This document shows positions 18,013 through 29,144 of a DNA stretch of 64,000 nucleotides, piece after piece (position 1 is the first letter of the stretch; every line of letters begins with the position of its first letter). The notes beneath the pieces were generated by a model. The model saw only the letters and a list, made by a program, of their open reading frames with translations, was not told the origin of the DNA and ran no database searches. The position numbers and the translations under genes were made by a program. The stretch comes from Exiguobacterium sp. AM39-5BH (GTDB taxonomy: Bacteria; Bacillota; Bacilli; Exiguobacteriales; Exiguobacteriaceae): the NCBI RefSeq assembly GCF_003467445.1, contig NZ_QSGS01000001.1, positions 186,001-250,000 on the forward strand, written 5' to 3'.

Positions 18013-18041
18013 ATTGTAGCAAACGCTTATTCGAAAAGCAA
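18013..18041 (-). promoter_or_regulatory. Sigma-A promoter of rpsT
   Basis: On the minus strand, TTGCTT (18041-18036), 17 bases, then TACAAT (18018-18013), with TG one base before the -10. The spacing is ideal. The predicted untranslated leader is about 70 bases. Confidence 0.75.
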
Positions 18042-18112
18042 CCACTTGATGATTATTCTGAAAACTATATGTGGTATTGTTGAAGTAGGTCGTACACATA
18101 CACTTAGGATTT

Positions 18113-18121
18113 TGATATAAT
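18113..18121 (+). promoter_or_regulatory. Extended -10 promoter of lepA
   Basis: TGATATAAT gives a perfect TATAAT at 18116-18121 with the TGn extension. No good -35 box is seen at 17 bases. It lies about 38 bases before the lepA start. Confidence 0.65.
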
Positions 18122-18158
18122 GACACGGTATGCATGAGAAGGATAGGTGAACCCATAT

Positions 18159-19982
18159 ATGAACAATCAAGAATTAGAGAATCGTCAGAAGAAGATTCGG
18201 AACTTTTCCATCATCGCTCACATCGATCATGGGAAGTCGACGCTCGCTGACCGGATTCTCGAGAGAACTGGTGCGCTCACGGCGCGTGAAATGAAAGAAC
18301 AGACGCTCGACGCGATGGATCTCGAACGGGAACGTGGGATTACAATCAAGTTGAACGCCGTTAAATTGAACTATACCGCAAAAGACGGAGAAGAGTACAT
18401 CCTTCATTTGATCGATACACCGGGACACGTCGACTTCACGTATGAAGTGTCACGCTCGCTCGCAGCATGTGAAGGGGCAGTACTCGTCGTTGATGCGGCG
18501 CAAGGAATCGAGGCCCAAACGCTCGCTAACGTTTATCTCGCGCTTGATAACGACTTGGAAATCATCCCGGTCATCAACAAAATTGATTTGCCGTCTGCGG
18601 ACGTCGAACGCGTCCGTCAAGAGATTGAAGATGTGATCGGGTTGGATGCGAGTGATGCTGTCCCGGCTTCGGCCAAAGCGGGAATTGGGATTGAAGAGAT
18701 TCTCGAGCAAGTCGTGGAACTCGTGCCGCCGCCGACCGGTGACCCGTCCGCTCCGCTTCAAGCATTGATTTTCGATTCATATTATGACGCCTATCGCGGC
18801 GTCGTCGCCTCGATTCGAATCGTCAACGGGTCGGTCAAAGTCGGCGACAAAGTCCAAATGATGTCGACCGGCAAATCGTTCGAAGTCACGGACCTCGGTG
18901 TCTCGACGCCAAAGCCTTTGTCGGTGAAAGAGTTGAACGTCGGGGACGTAGGGACGCTCTCCGCATCGATCAAGACGGTCGGCGACGTACGTGTCGGTGA
19001 CACGATTACACTCGCGAAGAATCCGGCGACCGAGCAGCTCCCAGGTTACCGGAAGATGAACCCGATGGTGTACTGTGGTCTGTATCCGATCGATGCAGCG
19101 AAGTACAACGATTTGCGTGAAGCCCTCGAACGGCTTCAGTTGTCGGACGCGGCGCTCGAGTTCGAGCCGGAGACGTCACAGGCACTCGGATTCGGATTCC
19201 GGAGCGGATTCCTCGGTATGCTCCACATGGAAATCATTCAAGAGCGGATCGAACGCGAATTCGGCATCGATTTGATTACGACGGCACCGTCGGTCATTTA
19301 CCACGTCACGACGACAGCAGGGGACGTCATCCACGTCGATAACCCGTCGAAGATGCCAGAACAACAGAAAGTGGAATCGATTGAAGAGCCATACGTCAAA
19401 GCGGCCATTATGACACCAAACGATTATGTCGGTGCCATTATGGAACTCTGTCAGAAGAAACGCGGCAATTTCATCGATATGCAGTACATCGATACGACTC
19501 GCGTCAAAATCACGTACGACATTCCGCTCAGTGAGATCGTCTATGACTTCTTCGACCAGTTGAAGTCGAGCACGAAAGGCTATGCGTCACTTGACTACGA
19601 GCTCATCGGCTACCGTCCGTCACGTCTCGTCAAGATGGATATTCTCCTGAACAACGAAGTCGTCGATGCCTTGAGCTTTATCGTCCACCGTGACTTCGCG
19701 TATGAGCGCGGGAAGGTCATCGTCGAGAAGTTGAAGGCGCTCATCCCGCGGATGCAGTTCGAAGTGCCTGTTCAAGCAGCGGTCGGAACGAAAATCGTGG
19801 CCCGCTCGACGATTAAAGCACTCCGTAAGAACGTTCTCGCTAAATGTTACGGCGGTGATATCTCGCGGAAACGTAAATTGCTTGAGAAGCAAAAAGAAGG
19901 TAAAAAGCGCATGAAAATGGTTGGTTCCGTCGAAGTGCCGCAAGAAGCGTTCATGTCCGTCTTGTCGATGGACGAAGAATAA
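18159..19982 (+). CDS. lepA: Translation elongation factor 4 (LepA)
   Basis: The 607-residue ribosome-associated GTPase contains G1 AHIDHGKST near residue 18, G3 DTPGHVDF and G4 NKIDLP, then domains II-III, V and the LepA-specific C-terminal domain (about 485-600, [34 protein letters not shown]). It acts on ribosomes during initiation or stalled elongation. The ATG at 18159 fits family N-termini better than the in-frame GTG at 18147. A terminator follows. Confidence 0.97.
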   Translation: MNNQELENRQKKIRNFSIIAHIDHGKSTLADRILERTGALTAREMKEQTLDAMDLERERGITIKLNAVKLNYTAKDGEEYILHLIDTPGHVDFTYEVSRSLAACEGAVLVVDAAQGIEAQTLANVYLALDNDLEIIPVINKIDLPSADVERVRQEIEDVIGLDASDAVPASAKAGIGIEEILEQVVELVPPPTGDPSAPLQALIFDSYYDAYRGVVASIRIVNGSVKVGDKVQMMSTGKSFEVTDLGVSTPKPLSVKELNVGDVGTLSASIKTVGDVRVGDTITLAKNPATEQLPGYRKMNPMVYCGLYPIDAAKYNDLREALERLQLSDAALEFEPETSQALGFGFRSGFLGMLHMEIIQERIEREFGIDLITTAPSVIYHVTTTAGDVIHVDNPSKMPEQQKVESIEEPYVKAAIMTPNDYVGAIMELCQKKRGNFIDMQYIDTTRVKITYDIPLSEIVYDFFDQLKSSTKGYASLDYELIGYRPSRLVKMDILLNNEVVDALSFIVHRDFAYERGKVIVEKLKALIPRMQFEVPVQAAVGTKIVARSTIKALRKNVLAKCYGGDISRKRKLLEKQKEGKKRMKMVGSVEVPQEAFMSVLSMDEE

Positions 19983-19985
19983 TCG

Positions 19986-20017
19986 TTCGCCCTTATCTCC
20001 GGATAAGGGCGATTTTT
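19986..20017 (+). terminator. Terminator after lepA
   Basis: CGCCCTTATC and GATAAGGGCG form a 10-bp stem around TCCG, followed by ATTTTTG. Confidence 0.9.
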
Positions 20018-20093
20018 GTCATTTAGCAGGATTCGGCACGTCATGCACGGAATAGTACGTACTTACAGATATACTCGAGGAGGAGTGGCGGTG

Positions 20094-21161
20094 ATGTATA
20101 ATTTTTCAGCCGGGCCGGGCGTCTTGCCGGAACCAGTCTTACGTGAAGTGCAAGCCGAATTTCTTTCCTATAAACAAGGGGTGTCCATCGTCGAGATGAG
20201 TCATCGTTCCGACACGTTCGCCACAATTGTCGAGCAACTCGAAGCGAGACTGCGGCGGTTGATGCAGATTCCTGACGACTATGCTGTCCTGTTTCTACAA
20301 GGCGGGGCTACGTTGCAATTTTCGATGGTACCGATGAACCTGCGCGAGACCGGCCGCTTTGCCTATCTCGACAGCGGGATTTGGTCGAAAAAGGCGATCG
20401 CTGACGCGAGACACTTCGGTGACGTCGTTGTCGCCGGCAGTTCGGCAGCGGTCAAGTATCGTGAGCTTCCTACATGGCCGGAGACGATTACGGACGCCGA
20501 TTATCTCCATGTGACGTTGAACAACACGATTGAAGGGACGCGTTATACGGAGCTCCCAGACACGGACGTCCCGCTCGTCGCCGACGTCTCGTCGAACATC
20601 TTGGCGGAAGCAATCGACGTCAAGCGCTTTGGACTCTTATACGCCGGTGCCCAAAAAAATATCGGACCGGCCGGATTGACGCTCGTCATCGTCCGTCGCG
20701 ATTTGATTGTCGACCGGCAGTTGCCGTCCTATCTCGCATACAGCCAGCACGTCGATACGCTGCTCAACACGCCCTCTACGTTCAGTCTATACGTCGCCGA
20801 GCGGGTGCTCGCCTGGGTCGAGGGAGAAGGCGGGGTCGAGGCGATGGAACGTCGAAATGTCGAGAAGAGTGGGCTATTGTATGACGCCTTGGATGCATCG
20901 CCTCAGTTTCATACCGTCGTCTCGGGCAAGCAACGGTCGCTGACCAACATTCCGTTCACGACAGGGGATGTCGAGACGGACCGGGCGTTTCAGCGATTCG
21001 TCGAGGCACGCGGGTTAATCGAGCTCGGGGGTCATCGTTCGGTCGGCGGCCTGCGAGCCAGTCTATACAACGCAATGCCGCTCGAAGGCGTGAAGCGTCT
21101 CATCGATGTGATGCATGAGTTTGAACAGGAGGAACAAGATGTTTCATATAAAAACGTATAA
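20094..21161 (+). CDS. serC: Phosphoserine aminotransferase
   Basis: The 355-residue PLP enzyme converts 3-phosphohydroxypyruvate and glutamate to phosphoserine. It begins with the canonical YNFSAGPGVLPEPVL. FLQGGATLQFSMVPMNL is near residue 73, and the PLP lysine lies in YAGAQKNIGPAGLT near 190. HRSVGGLRASLYNAMP near the end is typical. The ATG at 20094 has GAGGAGGAG 8 bases upstream; longer in-frame extensions lack family similarity. The 3' end overlaps serA by 23 bases. First gene of a serine operon. Confidence 0.96.
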   Translation: MYNFSAGPGVLPEPVLREVQAEFLSYKQGVSIVEMSHRSDTFATIVEQLEARLRRLMQIPDDYAVLFLQGGATLQFSMVPMNLRETGRFAYLDSGIWSKKAIADARHFGDVVVAGSSAAVKYRELPTWPETITDADYLHVTLNNTIEGTRYTELPDTDVPLVADVSSNILAEAIDVKRFGLLYAGAQKNIGPAGLTLVIVRRDLIVDRQLPSYLAYSQHVDTLLNTPSTFSLYVAERVLAWVEGEGGVEAMERRNVEKSGLLYDALDASPQFHTVVSGKQRSLTNIPFTTGDVETDRAFQRFVEARGLIELGGHRSVGGLRASLYNAMPLEGVKRLIDVMHEFEQEEQDVSYKNV

Positions 21162-22302
21162 TCAAATCGCAGAAGACGGGTTGCGGCGTTTCGAGCCGAG
21201 CGAGTATGCCGTCAATGAAGCCGAACAAGCCGACGCCTGGGTCATTCGGAGCCATGACGTCCATCAGACGGATATCCCGCCTTACTTGCTTGCCATCGCT
21301 AGGGCCGGTGCCGGCGTGAACAACATCCCGCTCGACCGGCTGGCTCGTCAAGGGGTCGTCGTGTTCCATACGCCGGGCGCGAATGCGAACGCGGTCAAAG
21401 AACTCGTGCTCGCGAGCATGCTGTTATCGGTCCGTCCAATTTTAGAAGGGGCGAACTGGGTGAATAATCACACGTTTGCTGATCAAACGTCGCTCGAAGA
21501 AGCGATGGAACAACAGAAACGGCGTTTCGTTGGGTCCGAACTAAGGGGCAAGCGCGTCGGCATCGTCGGTCTCGGTGCGATCGGGGCGTCGCTCGCGAAC
21601 GATTTGCTTCACCTCGGCATCGACGTCATTGGGTACGATCCGCACTTATCGGTCGACGGGGCCTGGAACATCTCGCAACAAGTGAAACGAGCGAAACAGT
21701 TGAGCGAATTGCTCGCCGACGTCGACATCTTGACGATTCATATGCCGCTGACGGATGACACGCGCCATATGATTGATGCGACGTGGTTCAAACAGATGAA
21801 ACCGGGCGCCACCGTTTTGAATTTCGCGCGAGGTGAACTCGTGAACGACGCCGATTTAGTAAAAGCACTCGATGACAACGTGGCGACCTACATCACCGAC
21901 TTCCCGAAACAAGTGCTACTCGGACATCCGCAAGTCGTCGCGTTCCCTCATCTCGGGGCTTCGACGCACGAGTCTGAGGTGAACTGTGCGATTCAAGCCG
22001 TCGATACGCTCAAACTGTATCTCGAGACCGGTAATATCCGAAACTCGGCCAATTTCCCGAATACGGAACTCCCATATGTCGGCAAGCGGCGTCTGGCCGT
22101 GCTCCATTTGAACGTCCCGAACATGGTCGGTCAAATCGCGAGCCGGCTCGCCGAGAACGGCATCAATATCGACAACATGGTCAATCGGAGCCGGGGCGAC
22201 GTGGCCTATACGTTGATTGACATCGACAACCATAAACAGGAGACGTTATCCGTACACACCTTGTATGACATCGAGGGTGTCATGCGCGTCCGTGAATTTT
22301 AA
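21139..22302 (+). CDS. serA: D-3-phosphoglycerate dehydrogenase with ACT domain
   Basis: The 387-residue NAD-dependent enzyme oxidises 3-phosphoglycerate, the first step of serine synthesis. The substrate domain is split around the nucleotide domain (GKRVGIVGLGAIGASLAN near residue 135). Catalytic elements are NFARGELV (Arg), an acidic residue beyond it, and PHLGAST (His). A C-terminal ACT domain (about 315-387, LAVLHLNVPNMVGQIASRL) may bind serine as feedback inhibitor. The ATG at 21139 follows AGGAGG and overlaps serC. Confidence 0.95.
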   Translation: MFHIKTYNQIAEDGLRRFEPSEYAVNEAEQADAWVIRSHDVHQTDIPPYLLAIARAGAGVNNIPLDRLARQGVVVFHTPGANANAVKELVLASMLLSVRPILEGANWVNNHTFADQTSLEEAMEQQKRRFVGSELRGKRVGIVGLGAIGASLANDLLHLGIDVIGYDPHLSVDGAWNISQQVKRAKQLSELLADVDILTIHMPLTDDTRHMIDATWFKQMKPGATVLNFARGELVNDADLVKALDDNVATYITDFPKQVLLGHPQVVAFPHLGASTHESEVNCAIQAVDTLKLYLETGNIRNSANFPNTELPYVGKRRLAVLHLNVPNMVGQIASRLAENGINIDNMVNRSRGDVAYTLIDIDNHKQETLSVHTLYDIEGVMRVREF

Positions 22303-22314
22303 GGAGGATGATGA

Positions 22315-23499
22315 ATGGTCGTATTCAAACCGTTTGCCCCATACATGCCCACCCATCCCGAGAACGTTGCCGCCGACCCGTACGATATCGTCAGCGTCGA
22401 ACAGGCTCGTGAGGACGTCGAACAACGTCCGCACTCGTTCCTTACGGTCGATAAACCAGAAGTGTTCACTGCGGACATGCCACTCGAGACGTGGGGGCAA
22501 CGGGCCCGTCATGAGCTCGAACGGCTTTACGAGAACGAGTTGACCGAGCGGGCTCATGGATTTTACGTGTACCGGCTCACCGATCAAGGGCGTGTCCAGA
22601 CTGGGCTCGTTGCCACGTTCTCGGTGACCGATTACGAAGCGGGTCGAATCAAGATTCATGAGCACACACGTGCCGTGAAAGAACGCGAACGCGTCGAGCA
22701 CGTAGCAGCGACGAAAGCGCACACCGGTCCGATTTTGATGAGCCACTCGCCGGACGAAGGGTTGCGTCGCATCTTGGACGACGCGACGACAGGAGAGGCG
22801 TTGTTCGCCTTCACGGACAGTCAAGGTGTCATCCATGAAGGTTATGCCGTGCCATCCAAGCATCAAGCACGTGTCATCATGATTGGGGCCAGCATTCCGG
22901 CCATCTATATCGCCGACGGGCATCACCGGGCCAAAGCCGCAGCCGTCGTCGCCCGGAGCCCGATCCATGAAGGGGAATCGAAACAAGAGCGGGACCACTT
23001 CCTCGGCGTCTTGTTCCCGAGCGATGAGCTGACGATTTTGCCGTATCACCGGATTTTGAATCAAGTGGCCCCGGAAGAAGTGATGGCGCTACTCGATGGT
23101 CTCGCTTTCTCATATGACATCGAACCAGTGGCTGAGTTGCAAGTGCCGAATGAACGAGGCACGTTCGGCTTGTCGTATCGCGGTGAACATCACGTGCTCA
23201 AAAAACGAAAGACGACGACGGTACTCGATGTCGCGACGTTGCAACGGGATGTGCTCGAACCATATTTTCACGTCACGGACGTTCGCACTGATCATCGAAT
23301 CGATTTCATCGGCGGCAAGGACGCACCGAAACGTCTCGCCGACTTGGCTGAACGTGATGACGTCGTCGTATTGACGTGCCACGCCACGGCGATGGACGAG
23401 CTGATGCGCGTCGCCGATGAGAGCGGTCAAATGCCACCAAAATCGACGTGGTTCGAACCGAAATTGAAGAGCGGTCTGTTCATTCATCGGTTCGATTGA
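22315..23499 (+). CDS. DUF1015 family protein, third gene of the serine operon
   Basis: The 394-residue cytoplasmic protein belongs to DUF1015. The N-terminal PFAPYMPTHPENVAADPYDIVS and central IYIADGHHRAKAA are family marks. The DGHHR stretch recalls the ParB/sulfiredoxin-like fold used by archaeal free-serine kinases; I note this similarity from memory and did not test it. The gene follows serA after 12 bases with AAGGAGG. No phosphoserine phosphatase (serB) gene is present in the window, so this protein is a candidate for the missing last step or for serine/phosphoserine metabolism generally. Function otherwise unknown. Confidence 0.85.
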   Translation: MVVFKPFAPYMPTHPENVAADPYDIVSVEQAREDVEQRPHSFLTVDKPEVFTADMPLETWGQRARHELERLYENELTERAHGFYVYRLTDQGRVQTGLVATFSVTDYEAGRIKIHEHTRAVKERERVEHVAATKAHTGPILMSHSPDEGLRRILDDATTGEALFAFTDSQGVIHEGYAVPSKHQARVIMIGASIPAIYIADGHHRAKAAAVVARSPIHEGESKQERDHFLGVLFPSDELTILPYHRILNQVAPEEVMALLDGLAFSYDIEPVAELQVPNERGTFGLSYRGEHHVLKKRKTTTVLDVATLQRDVLEPYFHVTDVRTDHRIDFIGGKDAPKRLADLAERDDVVVLTCHATAMDELMRVADESGQMPPKSTWFEPKLKSGLFIHRFD

Positions 23500-23564
23500 A
23501 CGTGCAGAGTGGCGTCATGACGTGAAAAGCGTTATAAATGGAAGAGAAGAAAGGGGTGGCCGCC

Positions 23565-24734
23565 ATGGCTAAAGCCGTATATCTTCACATTCCATTTTGT
23601 GAACATATTTGTTATTACTGCGATTTCAACAAGGTGTTCTTGAAGAACCAACCGGTTGATGACTATTTAGATGCACTTGAACGAGAAATGATACTCTCGC
23701 TCGAACGATATCCGACCGATACGATCGAAACGATCTTTATCGGCGGCGGGACGCCGACGGCGCTCAATGAGGCGCAGATGAAACGACTGATGGATATGGT
23801 CGCGCGTCATCTGCTCCCGCTCGCATCCTCGAATTTAGAATACTCGGTCGAGGCGAACCCGAACTTCGTCAGTGCGGAAAAACTCGACACGATGAAACAA
23901 GGTGGGGTCAACCGCGTCAGTTTCGGCGTCCAGACGTTCGATGACGGCGGACTCGAGCGCATCGGCCGGACACACCGGGCCGTTGACGTGTTCGCGACTG
24001 TGACGGAAGCTGCGAAGCGATTTGATAACATCTCGATCGACTTGATGTTCGGGTTGCCGGAACAGACACTCGAGCAAATTGAACGCGACCTCGACTTGGC
24101 GTCCCAGCTCCCGATTCAACACGTATCTTCCTATTCATTGATTCTCGAGCCGCATACCGTGTTCGCAATTCAAGAGCGAAAAGGGAAGCTGCGCCTTCCG
24201 GGGGAGGATATCGAAGTCGCGATGTACTTGAAAGTGATGGAGACGCTCGAACGGCGTGGGTTGAAACAATATGAGATTTCAAACTATAGCCTCGAAGGAC
24301 GGGAGAGCCGTCATAACCAAGTATACTGGCGCAATGAAGAATATTACGGCTTCGGCGCCGGCGCGCACAGTTATTTGAACGGGGAACGTCGGGCTAACAT
24401 CGCCCCGATCCCGCACTATATCAAAGCGGAAGGATTGCCTGTGCGCCAAACGACGACACTTGAGACGGTCGAGAAGATGGAAGAAGAGCTGTTCCTCGGA
24501 CTCCGGATGCGCCAAGGTGTGTCGTTTGCGACGTTCGAGTCGAAGTACGGTGTATCGATGCGTTCGGTGTTCGGACACGTCTTGATGGAGCTCGAGAAGA
24601 AGCGGTTGATCGAGACGACGGAGACGCACGTCCGCTTGACCGAGTCAGGACTCCCGCTCGCCAATGAGGCGTTCGCTGCTTTTATCGGCGAAGCGCGCGT
24701 GACCGACTCCAATGAACAAGCTTCATTGTCATAA
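23565..24734 (+). CDS. hemW: Radical SAM HemW (coproporphyrinogen oxidase-like heme chaperone)
   Basis: The 389-residue radical SAM protein contains the iron-sulfur motif CEHICYYC at residues 10-17, IFIGGGTPTAL near 60 and the C-terminal HemN-like domain (HNQVYWRNEEYYGFGAGAHSYLNGER). HemW proteins lack the residues for coproporphyrinogen oxidation and insert heme into target proteins. The ATG at 23565 follows AAAGGGGTGG. It occupies the B. subtilis position between lepA and hrcA, although the serine operon is inserted before it. Confidence 0.93.
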   Translation: MAKAVYLHIPFCEHICYYCDFNKVFLKNQPVDDYLDALEREMILSLERYPTDTIETIFIGGGTPTALNEAQMKRLMDMVARHLLPLASSNLEYSVEANPNFVSAEKLDTMKQGGVNRVSFGVQTFDDGGLERIGRTHRAVDVFATVTEAAKRFDNISIDLMFGLPEQTLEQIERDLDLASQLPIQHVSSYSLILEPHTVFAIQERKGKLRLPGEDIEVAMYLKVMETLERRGLKQYEISNYSLEGRESRHNQVYWRNEEYYGFGAGAHSYLNGERRANIAPIPHYIKAEGLPVRQTTTLETVEKMEEELFLGLRMRQGVSFATFESKYGVSMRSVFGHVLMELEKKRLIETTETHVRLTESGLPLANEAFAAFIGEARVTDSNEQASLS

Positions 24735-24768
24735 AAATAGGGCGGACCCGACTTGGGTCCGCCCTTGA
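24735..24768. terminator. Terminator between hemW and the DUF1054 gene
   Basis: GGGCGGACCC (24740-24749) and GGGTCCGCCC (24755-24764) form a 10-bp stem around GACTT. It likely serves both convergent genes, although the right-hand T-run is weak. Confidence 0.85.
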
Positions 24769-24772
24769 TTGT

Positions 24773-25378
24773 TTATAAGACTAGGTCGCGATAAATCGGC
24801 ATGAGCCGACTGAACGTATCCTCGACGAGTGCCAGGAAGGCGGCTTCGTTTTGAAGAATCGACGCATCGGCCGGAAGTTGGCGGCCGATCAAGAAGTCGG
24901 CTTTCTTCACGGTCGCGAAGCGTTCCGTGATTGTCTCAATCGATTCGGAGGACATGTCCTCGATTAAGAAAGCGTCCTTCTTCATATGGTCCCCGGCGAT
25001 ATGGAAGTCAGGGAAATCCGATTTGAAGTCGATTGCCATGAGTCGGCGGCCGATTGCTTCCTTGTTCGGCATCTCATAGATGAAGGCGAGCCAGACGAAG
25101 ACGCGGTCGTCGAATAAGCCGACCTGGAAATGGGGATGTTTCTTATAGCCGCGTTTGTCATGGCAGATGGCCATCCATGTGTCCTTCGGGGGATTGACCG
25201 TCCGACGGGCATGCTTAGCGACGTGTAAATAGAGCGGGATGCCAACGTCGGCTTCGAGCTGAGGCCCGACCTCATCATAAATCCGGTGGAACAGCGGTTG
25301 AATCTCTGAGCGAATTCCGGCCATCCGGGCGTCGAGTCCATCTTGTGTGAATACGTCAAATTGTTGTGTTGTAAACAT
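24773..25378 (-). CDS. DUF1054 family protein (YktB-like)
   Basis: The 201-residue cytoplasmic protein matches the YktB/DUF1054 family in length and pattern (FTQDGLDARMAGIRSEIQPLFHRI, HVAKHARRTVNPPKDTWMAI, PHFQVGLFDDRVFVWLAFIYE). Function is unknown. No metal or catalytic motif is obvious. A GAGGTGA site precedes the ATG. It is a single-gene unit on the minus strand, inserted between hemW and hrcA compared with B. subtilis. Confidence 0.88.
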   Translation of the reverse strand: MFTTQQFDVFTQDGLDARMAGIRSEIQPLFHRIYDEVGPQLEADVGIPLYLHVAKHARRTVNPPKDTWMAICHDKRGYKKHPHFQVGLFDDRVFVWLAFIYEMPNKEAIGRRLMAIDFKSDFPDFHIAGDHMKKDAFLIEDMSSESIETITERFATVKKADFLIGRQLPADASILQNEAAFLALVEDTFSRLMPIYRDLVL

Positions 25379-25467
25379 TTCATCACCTCAATTCGTATCA
25401 TATCGAAACTTGAAGAAACATGCATACCGGAACGCTCTATGGGACTGAAAAAAATGAGGCGAATGAA

Positions 25468-25495
25468 TTGACAAATAAAGAGAACATGATAATAT
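25468..25495 (+). promoter_or_regulatory. Sigma-A promoter of the hrcA-dnaK operon
   Basis: TTGACA (25468-25473), 16 bases, then TAATAT (25490-25495). It lies directly upstream of the CIRCE operator, as in class I heat-shock operons. Confidence 0.8.
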
Positions 25496-25506
25496 TTGAA
25501 GTGTGA

Positions 25507-25533
25507 TTAGCACTCAGTAAATATGAGTGCTAA
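25507..25533 (+). promoter_or_regulatory. CIRCE operator (HrcA binding site)
   Basis: A perfect inverted repeat TTAGCACTC-N9-GAGTGCTAA. This is the exact consensus for HrcA, which represses the operon at normal temperature. It overlaps the expected transcription start, 37 bases before hrcA. Confidence 0.98.
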
Positions 25534-25569
25534 TAAAGCGAGGCCAATCCTTCAGAGAGGAGTGATGTT

Positions 25570-26592
25570 GTGCTGACAGAGAGACAATTGCTCATTTTAC
25601 GAGCGATCATCGATGATTATATTCAAACGGCCCAACCGGTCGGTTCTCGGACATTATCGAAGCGGGATGATTTATCCTTCAGTTCGGCGACGATCCGGAA
25701 CGACATGGCCGATTTAGAAGACATGGGTTTGATTGAAAAGCCGCATACGTCGGCTGGGCGCATCCCTTCAGAGGTCGGCTATCGGTATTACGTCGACCAT
25801 CTCGTCGAGACGGAAATCATCGACGAGCGCGAGACGTATCGTCTCGGTGAACGACTGCGCGCTTCGGCCCAAGAGTCGGAAGTGCTCATCCGTCAAGCCG
25901 CTGACCTACTCTCTGATTTGACCAACTATACGACGGTGGCACTCGGTCCGAACAGCCAGATGAATCGCTTGGCCCGGATTGATTTGATGCCGCTTGACGA
26001 ACGACGGGGCGTCGTCTTGATCGTGACCGATCAAGGCCACGTCGAACATCGGACGGTCGTGTTCGAATCTCCGATGGCGCCTGACTTGGTCGAACAGACG
26101 ATTCGTTTCTTGAACGATCGTCTGAAAGGGACTCCACTCGGTCAGCTAAAGTTCCGTATCGGGGAAGAAGTGACCAAACTTCGACTCGCGCACCAGGAAC
26201 AATTTGAGTTCATGATGCAACTCATTCAATCGACCGTCGAAGTCCAACATCCTGCTTCGCTATATTTAGGGGGGAAGAAGAACATCTTCAACCAACCCGA
26301 GTTTCAGACGCTCGACACGTTGCGCCCGTTTCTCGAATGGATCGATGAACAGGAACGGTTGACCGACTGGCTCGAATCGTTGCCAAACCGCGAGATTTAT
26401 GTGAGCATTGGTAGCGAGAATGGCATCGTCGCGCTTCAAAATTGTAGCGTCATCACGTCAGATTATACGCTCGACGGGAAGACGTTCGGAACGATTGCCA
26501 TGATCGGACCGACCCGGATGGACTATCGACACGGTGTTCAAATGATGGGACAAATCATTGAGGCGTTACGGCGAACGAAATTAGAAGAGTGA
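25570..26592 (+). CDS. hrcA: Heat-inducible transcription repressor HrcA
   Basis: The 340-residue repressor has an N-terminal winged helix (about 1-75, [31 protein letters not shown]), a central dimerisation and insert region, and a C-terminal GAF-like domain (about 265-340, [20 protein letters not shown]). It binds the CIRCE element directly upstream, giving autoregulation; GroEL is known to support HrcA activity in B. subtilis. The start is GTG with AGAGAGGAG upstream. grpE follows 17 bases later. Confidence 0.97.
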   Translation: MLTERQLLILRAIIDDYIQTAQPVGSRTLSKRDDLSFSSATIRNDMADLEDMGLIEKPHTSAGRIPSEVGYRYYVDHLVETEIIDERETYRLGERLRASAQESEVLIRQAADLLSDLTNYTTVALGPNSQMNRLARIDLMPLDERRGVVLIVTDQGHVEHRTVVFESPMAPDLVEQTIRFLNDRLKGTPLGQLKFRIGEEVTKLRLAHQEQFEFMMQLIQSTVEVQHPASLYLGGKKNIFNQPEFQTLDTLRPFLEWIDEQERLTDWLESLPNREIYVSIGSENGIVALQNCSVITSDYTLDGKTFGTIAMIGPTRMDYRHGVQMMGQIIEALRRTKLEE

Positions 26593-26609
26593 TGGAAAGG
26601 AGCCTCATT

Positions 26610-27182
26610 ATGACAACTGACAAACAAAACGGGCTTGAACCAGAAGAAGTGCTCGAAGAAAAAGATTTTGACCCAAAACAGACAGAGGCTGTCGAAGCAG
26701 AAGAGGTTTCAAATGTTGAGTTTGTGGAAGAAACTTCTGAAGGGACAGATTTACAAAAAGAGATTGACGCACTCAAAGCGAGCGAGCTCCGCATCCGTGC
26801 GGACTTTGACAACTTCCGTCGCCGGACGAACGAAGAGAACGCGAAACGCGTGAAGTTCGCGTCACAGAGTGTCGTCGAGAAGTTGATTCCGCTCATCGAT
26901 AACTTCGAGCGCGCGCTCCAAGTCGAGGCGTCTTCGGACGATGCCAAGCAGATTCAAGCGGGCGTCGACATGATTCACCGCCAGCTACTCGACGTCTTGA
27001 ACGGCGAGAGCGTCGAAGTGATTGAAGCGGTCGGGCAACCGTTCGACCCGAACTATCATCAAGCGGTCATGCAAGAGCCGAGCGATGAGTTCGAATCGGG
27101 CATCGTGACGATGGAGCTTCAAAAAGGGTACACGATGCACGGACGCGTCATTCGTCCGAGCATGGTAAAAGTCTCAGAATAA
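26610..27182 (+). CDS. grpE: Nucleotide exchange factor GrpE
   Basis: The 190-residue DnaK co-chaperone drives ADP release. An acidic disordered N-terminus (about 1-45) leads into a long coiled coil (about 50-95, ELRIRADFDNFRRRTNEEN), a four-helix region and the C-terminal beta domain (GYTMHGRVIRPSMVKVSE). The ATG at 26610 follows GAAAGGAG; an upstream in-frame ATG is less likely. It lies between hrcA and dnaK in the CIRCE operon. Confidence 0.97.
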   Translation: MTTDKQNGLEPEEVLEEKDFDPKQTEAVEAEEVSNVEFVEETSEGTDLQKEIDALKASELRIRADFDNFRRRTNEENAKRVKFASQSVVEKLIPLIDNFERALQVEASSDDAKQIQAGVDMIHRQLLDVLNGESVEVIEAVGQPFDPNYHQAVMQEPSDEFESGIVTMELQKGYTMHGRVIRPSMVKVSE

Positions 27183-27208
27183 CATTACTTAATTAGATGG
27201 AGGAATAG

Positions 27209-29035
<1,827 letters not shown>

Positions 29036-29057
29036 GGCAACCGATAGAGAGGAGAGC

Positions 29058-29086
29058 GCCAAAGCAGGTTTCTGCTTTGGCTCTTT
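29058..29086 (+). terminator. Intercistronic hairpin between dnaK and dnaJ
   Basis: A perfect 10-bp stem GCCAAAGCAG/CTGCTTTGGC (29058-29067 with 29072-29081) with loop GTTT is followed by TCTTTCC. The T-tract is short, so it may be a weak terminator that lowers dnaJ expression, or a 3' stability element for hrcA-grpE-dnaK RNA. Sequence alone cannot separate these. Confidence 0.6.
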
Positions 29087-29144
29087 CCATGTTAAGGTAG
29101 ATTCGGTAGAATTTTAGTTTAGACAGTGTAGAGGAGAGAGTAAC

